NCBI GenBank assembly: GCA_026224775.1
Contig: JAMFRP010000048.1
Coordinates: forward strand, 1-46,497
Origin: Bacteroidota bacterium
Lineage (GTDB): Bacteria > Bacteroidota > Bacteroidia > Sphingobacteriales > Sphingobacteriaceae
Direction: 5' to 3'
Length of the DNA stretch: 46,497 bases
Made by a program: the position numbers and the translations under genes. The notes under the pieces are model-generated. The model did no database searches and had not been told where the DNA came from. It saw only the letters and a program-made list of their open reading frames with translations. Below are positions 43,492 to 46,497 of the stretch, piece after piece. Within the stretch, counting starts at the first letter, position 1. Every line of letters begins with the position of its first letter.

Positions 43492-44823
43492 CTATTTTAC
43501 AATTTGTCCATAAAGATCAAAATCTTCGGCGTTGTTGATTTTGACGTTAACAAAGCTGCCAACGGTTGCATAATGCAGGCTGGCATCAATCAAAACTTCG
43601 TTATCAACCTCGGGTGAATCAAATTCGGTACGGCCTACAAAGTAACCGCCATCTTTTTTGTCGATCAGTACTTTATAGGTATTGCCAATCTTTTCCTGAT
43701 TTTTATCGAAGGATATACCTTGCTGAATTTCCATAATGGCATCAACACGGTCTTGTTTTACTTCTTCGGGAACATCATCAATCAGAGAATGGGCGTGGGT
43801 TTTTTCTTCGTGAGAGTAAGTGAAACAACCTAAACGGTCGAAACGGGTATCTTCAACCCATTGCGCCATTTCCTCAAAATCCTGTTGGGTTTCGCCGGGG
43901 TAGCCTGTGATGAGCGTGGTACGCATGGCAATGCCGGGTACTTTATCGCGGATCTGGTTTACCAGATCGATTGTTTTTTGCTTGGTGATACCACGGCGCA
44001 TTGATTTCAGCATATCATCGCTGATGTGCTGTAATGGCATGTCTAAATACTTGCAAATGTTATCACGCTCGTTCATCACATCCAGAATTTCCATAGGGAA
44101 ACCGGAAGGGTAGGCGTATTGCAGCCTGATCCACTCGATGCCGTTTACATCAGATAATCTGCGCATCAGTTCATCTAAGTTACGTTTGCCATAAAGATCA
44201 AGTCCGTAATAAGTAAGATCCTGCGCGATTAGTATGAGTTCTTTAGTGCCGTTTTTAGCAAGATTCTCAGCATTTTTAACCAACTGATCCATCGGCGTGC
44301 TTAAGTGCTTGCCACGCATTAGTGGGATTGCACAAAAAGAGCAAGGACGGTTACAGCCCTCGGCTATTTTAAAGTATGCGAAATGTGATGGCGTGGTTAA
44401 CAGGCGTTCGCCTATTAATTCGTGTTTGTAATCAGCACCTATTGAGCTTAACAGGTTTTGCAGGTCGTTAGTACCAAACCATGAATCAACATTGGTAATT
44501 TCGGCTTCCAGCTCGGGTTTATAACGTTCGGAAAGGCAACCGGTAACAATTACTTTTCCAACTTTACCCTGATCTTTAAGCTCACTGTATTGCAGTATGG
44601 TGTCGATAGATTCCTGTTTGGCATTATCAATAAAACCACAGGTATTGATGACGATAATGTCATTAACTCCCGCTTCAGCCTCGTGTACCACATCAAAATG
44701 GTTACCCTTAAGCTGACCCATCAAAACTTCTGAATCGTAGGTGTTTTTTGAGCAGCCGAGTGTAACTACGTTTACGCGTGGTTTAACTGTTGCTATTGAT
44801 GGTTGTACTGATTTCGTTCTCAT
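43492..44823 (-). CDS. rimO: ribosomal protein S12 methylthiotransferase RimO
   Basis: A 443-residue radical-SAM enzyme that methylthiolates the conserved Asp of ribosomal protein S12. The N-terminal UPF0004 domain supplies C24 (TLGCSKN), C62 (NTCGFID) and C96 (TGCLSERY) for one 4Fe-4S cluster. The radical-SAM triad is C157/C161/C164 in AEGCNRPCSFCAIPLMRG. A C-terminal TRAM domain ends the protein. It is downstream of ftsY by 118 nt, separated by an inverted repeat. Confidence 0.95.
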   Translation of the reverse strand: MRTKSVQPSIATVKPRVNVVTLGCSKNTYDSEVLMGQLKGNHFDVVHEAEAGVNDIIVINTCGFIDNAKQESIDTILQYSELKDQGKVGKVIVTGCLSERYKPELEAEITNVDSWFGTNDLQNLLSSIGADYKHELIGERLLTTPSHFAYFKIAEGCNRPCSFCAIPLMRGKHLSTPMDQLVKNAENLAKNGTKELILIAQDLTYYGLDLYGKRNLDELMRRLSDVNGIEWIRLQYAYPSGFPMEILDVMNERDNICKYLDMPLQHISDDMLKSMRRGITKQKTIDLVNQIRDKVPGIAMRTTLITGYPGETQQDFEEMAQWVEDTRFDRLGCFTYSHEEKTHAHSLIDDVPEEVKQDRVDAIMEIQQGISFDKNQEKIGNTYKVLIDKKDGGYFVGRTEFDSPEVDNEVLIDASLHYATVGSFVNVKINNAEDFDLYGQIVK

Positions 44824-44943
44824 AAGCCCCCTCTAAATCTCCCCGGTAGGGGAGACTTTAACTTCGCATTTGCAAAAGTTTTATTATACGTTTTAACAAT
44901 CTCTTTTAAGTCCTCCCTACCGGGGAGGGTTTGGGTGGGGCTT
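44824..44943. repeat. inverted repeat CCTCTAAATCTCCCCGGTAGGGG-type between ftsY and rimO
   Basis: The left arm (44824-44858) and right arm (44908-44943) are imperfect reverse complements of about 35 nt with several mismatches. The left arm also contains its own TCTCCCC..GGGGAGA hairpin. The right arm reaches the ftsY stop by 2 nt. This is another dispersed Bacteroidota palindrome. Confidence 0.82.
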
Positions 44944-45907
44944 ATTGCTTAAATAAGCTATCCACAAACGCCTTGCGATCAAATAATTGCAAGTGGTCCA
45001 TGCCTTCGCCTACACCTATATATTTTACAGGGATCTTGAACTGATCCGAGATTCCTATTACTACGCCGCCTTTGGCTGTGCCGTCTAATTTAGTTAAAGC
45101 TAAAGCGTTTACGGCGGTTGCTTCGGTAAATTGTTTGCATTGCTCAATGGCGTTTTGGCCGGTTGAAGCATCAAGCACTAACAAAATCTCGTGCGGTGCG
45201 CCGGGGACTACCTTTTGCATCACATTTTTGATCTTGGTTAGCTCGTTCATCAAACCTACTTTGTTATGTAAACGGCCGGCGGTATCAATTATGGCTACGT
45301 CATCGCCGTTGGCTACTGCTGAGCGCAAGGTATCATAAGCTACAGAAGCAGGGTCGGAACCCATTGGCTGTGCTACTACTTTTACATCTACACGCTTACC
45401 CCAAAGCTGTAATTGGTCCACTGCTGCCGCGCGGAAGGTATCGGCTGCGCCTAAAACTACCTGATTGCCTGCCTGCTTTAATTTATGTGCCAGCTTGCCA
45501 ATGGTGGTGGTTTTACCTACGCCATTTACGCCGACAACCATAATTACATAAGGCTTATGATCGCCATATTCAAAGCTCGAAAAATCGTTGCTGTTGTTTT
45601 CGGCAAGCAGTTTTTGGATCTCATCGCGTAGTAAACCATTAAGCTGGCTGGTGCTTACGTATTTATCAACGGTGACACGTGCCTGTATGCGCTCGATGAT
45701 CTTTAAAGTAGTGCTAACGCCAACGTCTGATGTTACCAGTACTTCTTCCAGCTCATCCAGTACATCATCATCAACGGTGGATTTACCGGCTATTACCTTG
45801 GTTATTTTTGAAAGGAAATTGTCCTTGGTTTTTTCCAACCCGGTATCCAGCGCCTCCTGCTCCTGCAGTGTGCTTTCTTTCTTCTTGAAAAAATCAAATA
45901 ATCCCAT
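44942..45907 (-). CDS. ftsY: signal recognition particle receptor FtsY
   Basis: 321 residues from the ATG at 45907 (MGLFDFFKKK), the standard Bacteroidota start; an 8-residue extension to 45931 is unlikely. The N-domain is followed by the SRP GTPase with G1 GVNGVGKTT (126-134), DTFRAAA (156-162), DTAGR, TKLDGTAKGG and GVGEGMDHLQ. It receives ribosome-nascent-chain-SRP complexes at the inner membrane. It lies in the conserved order rpmG-DUF4295-ftsY-rimO. Confidence 0.97.
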   Translation of the reverse strand: MGLFDFFKKKESTLQEQEALDTGLEKTKDNFLSKITKVIAGKSTVDDDVLDELEEVLVTSDVGVSTTLKIIERIQARVTVDKYVSTSQLNGLLRDEIQKLLAENNSNDFSSFEYGDHKPYVIMVVGVNGVGKTTTIGKLAHKLKQAGNQVVLGAADTFRAAAVDQLQLWGKRVDVKVVAQPMGSDPASVAYDTLRSAVANGDDVAIIDTAGRLHNKVGLMNELTKIKNVMQKVVPGAPHEILLVLDASTGQNAIEQCKQFTEATAVNALALTKLDGTAKGGVVIGISDQFKIPVKYIGVGEGMDHLQLFDRKAFVDSLFKQ

Positions 45908-45922
45908 TGTTTTTGATGTGTA

Positions 45923-45999
45923 GATGTGCAAATATGCAGATATGCAAATTAATTACTATCTGTACAAAGTCTTTTTGTTAATCTGCATATCTGCACATC
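45923..45999. repeat. 19-bp inverted repeat GATGTGCAAATATGCAGAT
   Basis: The arms 45923-45941 and 45981-45999 are reverse complements over 19 bases with one mismatch. They are separated by 39 nt. It lies 15 nt from the ftsY start and 16 nt from the terminator, so the ftsY promoter, if any, must lie within it. Confidence 0.82.
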
Positions 46000-46015
46000 C
46001 GCAAATTAAATAAAA

Positions 46016-46044
46016 AAAGCCCTCTCGTATAACAAGATGGCTTT
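46016..46044 (-). terminator. rho-independent terminator after the DUF4295 gene
   Basis: In the minus-strand transcript, AAAGCC-A-TCT pairs with AGA-G-GGCTTT around a 9-nt loop, and a TTTTTTT run follows. The stop of the DUF4295 gene is 28 nt upstream. This separates the rpmG/DUF4295 transcript from ftsY. Confidence 0.75.
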
Positions 46045-46072
46045 CGTATTAATTCAGAACCGTAACCGGTTT

Positions 46073-46231
46073 TTATTTGCCGGCGATCGCATCCTTAACG
46101 TTATCGTTAAGAACGATTTGTTCTTTAAATGAGTAAGCACCAGTTTTAGGTGACTTAACCATTGTAATTACTTTTGAATAATCCTTGCCTTTACCAGCTA
46201 CTTTCAGGGTTGCAACTACTTTCTTTGCCAT
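46073..46231 (-). CDS. DUF4295 family small basic protein
   Basis: A 52-residue lysine-rich protein, MAKKVVATLKVAGKGKDYSK onwards, ending VKDAIAGK. This family occurs only in Bacteroidota and sits next to rpmG in most genomes, so a role in or on the ribosome is likely; I did not verify structural reports. The stop codon is 46073-46075 and the ATG is at 46229-46231. The gap to rpmG (76 nt) contains an inverted repeat. Confidence 0.9.
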   Translation of the reverse strand: MAKKVVATLKVAGKGKDYSKVITMVKSPKTGAYSFKEQIVLNDNVKDAIAGK

Positions 46232-46241
46232 GTTTTTATGT

Positions 46242-46303
46242 GTTGAAAGTTAAAAAGTTGAACGTTTAAAGTTGCTTTGAACTTTGAACATTAAACTTTC
46301 AAC
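46242..46303. repeat. GTTGAAAGTT..AACTTTCAAC inverted repeat between rpmG and DUF4295
   Basis: Outer arms GTTGAAAGTT (46242-46251) and AACTTTCAAC (46294-46303) pair perfectly over 10 bases. The inner parts pair imperfectly with short indels. The repeated GTTGAA/AACTTT units resemble the mononucleotide-rich palindromes at other junctions. Confidence 0.75.
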
Positions 46304-46307
46304 TAAA

Positions 46308-46490
46308 TTATTTAATCTCTTTGTGAACTGTTACTTTTCTTAAAACCGGGTTGAATTTCTTCATTTCCAATCTTTCAGTTGTATTTTTCTTGTTCTTAGT
46401 GGTGATGTAACGAGACATGCCCGGCATACCGCTAGTTTTGTGCTCAGTACACTCTAGTATTACCTGAACTCTGTTGCCTTTTTTAGCCAT
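46308..46490 (-). CDS. rpmG: 50S ribosomal protein L33
   Basis: A 60-residue protein (MAKKGNRVQVILECTEHKTSG, then YITTKNKKNTTERLEMKKFNP), the typical bL33 sequence. The cysteines of the zinc-ribbon version are reduced to one, as in C-minus forms. It is probably cotranscribed with rpmB just outside the window and with DUF4295 downstream. The 7 bases after its ATG to the window edge hold nothing assignable. Confidence 0.96.
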   Translation of the reverse strand: MAKKGNRVQVILECTEHKTSGMPGMSRYITTKNKKNTTERLEMKKFNPVLRKVTVHKEIK

Positions 46491-46497
46491 TTTCTTA

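Noticed and set aside
1..46497. CRISPR array or phage/transposase genes
   Set aside because: No regularly spaced direct repeats and no integrase, transposase or phage structural protein could be recognised on either strand.
46491..46497. Stop codon of rpmB (TTA at 46495-46497)
   Set aside because: Position and order fit rpmB, but three bases alone cannot support a feature.

Overview
The window looks like a chromosomal segment of a Bacteroidota bacterium, most likely family Sphingobacteriaceae (Mucilaginibacter/Pedobacter type). The evidence is moderate GC, TAnnTTTG (-7) promoter boxes instead of sigma70 -10 boxes, weak Shine-Dalgarno sequences, a DUF4295 gene between rpmG and ftsY, bshC, and an EPS locus whose exosortase and Wzy-like genes recall the 'exosortase Y' loci of that group. 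Genus placement is inference.

Region 1 (1-4831) is housekeeping: the 5' part of atpD (minus strand, cut by the window edge), a quinone-oxidoreductase-like gene, a PrxQ-spaced peroxiredoxin, tRNA-Arg(ACG) followed by two decayed copies of its own 3' end, adk and obgE.

Region 2 (4842-34968, all minus strand) is a 30-kb exopolysaccharide operon read from a promoter near 35015. The order of transcription is: Wza-like outer-membrane lipoprotein, Wzc-like co-polymerase/tyrosine kinase, NusG/UpxY-like antiterminator, a 138-nt leader-like gap, AsnB-type amidotransferase, GT4, Wzt-like ABC ATPase, FkbM methyltransferase, GT8, GT11 (fucosyltransferase type), GT25, three GT2, several GT4, an acyltransferase-3, Wzy-like polymerase, GT4, SAM methyltransferase, a GT2 fused to an exosortase-family domain, a WcaF-type acetyltransferase and a polytopic membrane protein. 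Most genes overlap by a few bases, so strong translational coupling is expected. Many use TTG starts, often as TTGA stop/start overlaps. No Wzx flippase, Wzm permease or exosortase substrate with a PEP-CTERM-like tail is visible in the window. Divergently, on the plus strand (35053-37651), lie a GT2, a WecA/MraY-type initiating phosphoglycosyltransferase and a thiamine-pyrophosphokinase-like protein that has lost the catalytic motifs.

Region 3 (37765-46497, minus strand) holds a malate/lactate dehydrogenase, an NHL-repeat lipoprotein, an RBBP9-type hydrolase, bshC, a secreted hypothetical protein, rimO, ftsY, DUF4295 and rpmG. Junctions in regions 1 and 3 carry at least seven different inverted-repeat elements, while the EPS operon has none of comparable size. 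Three of these genes have a -7 box exactly 5 nt before ATG, predicting leaderless or nearly leaderless mRNAs.

The most interesting system is the exosortase-bearing polysaccharide locus: a GT2-exosortase fusion with an intact Cys/Arg/His set, next to a Wzy-like polymerase and amidotransferase but with no recognisable protein substrate nearby.
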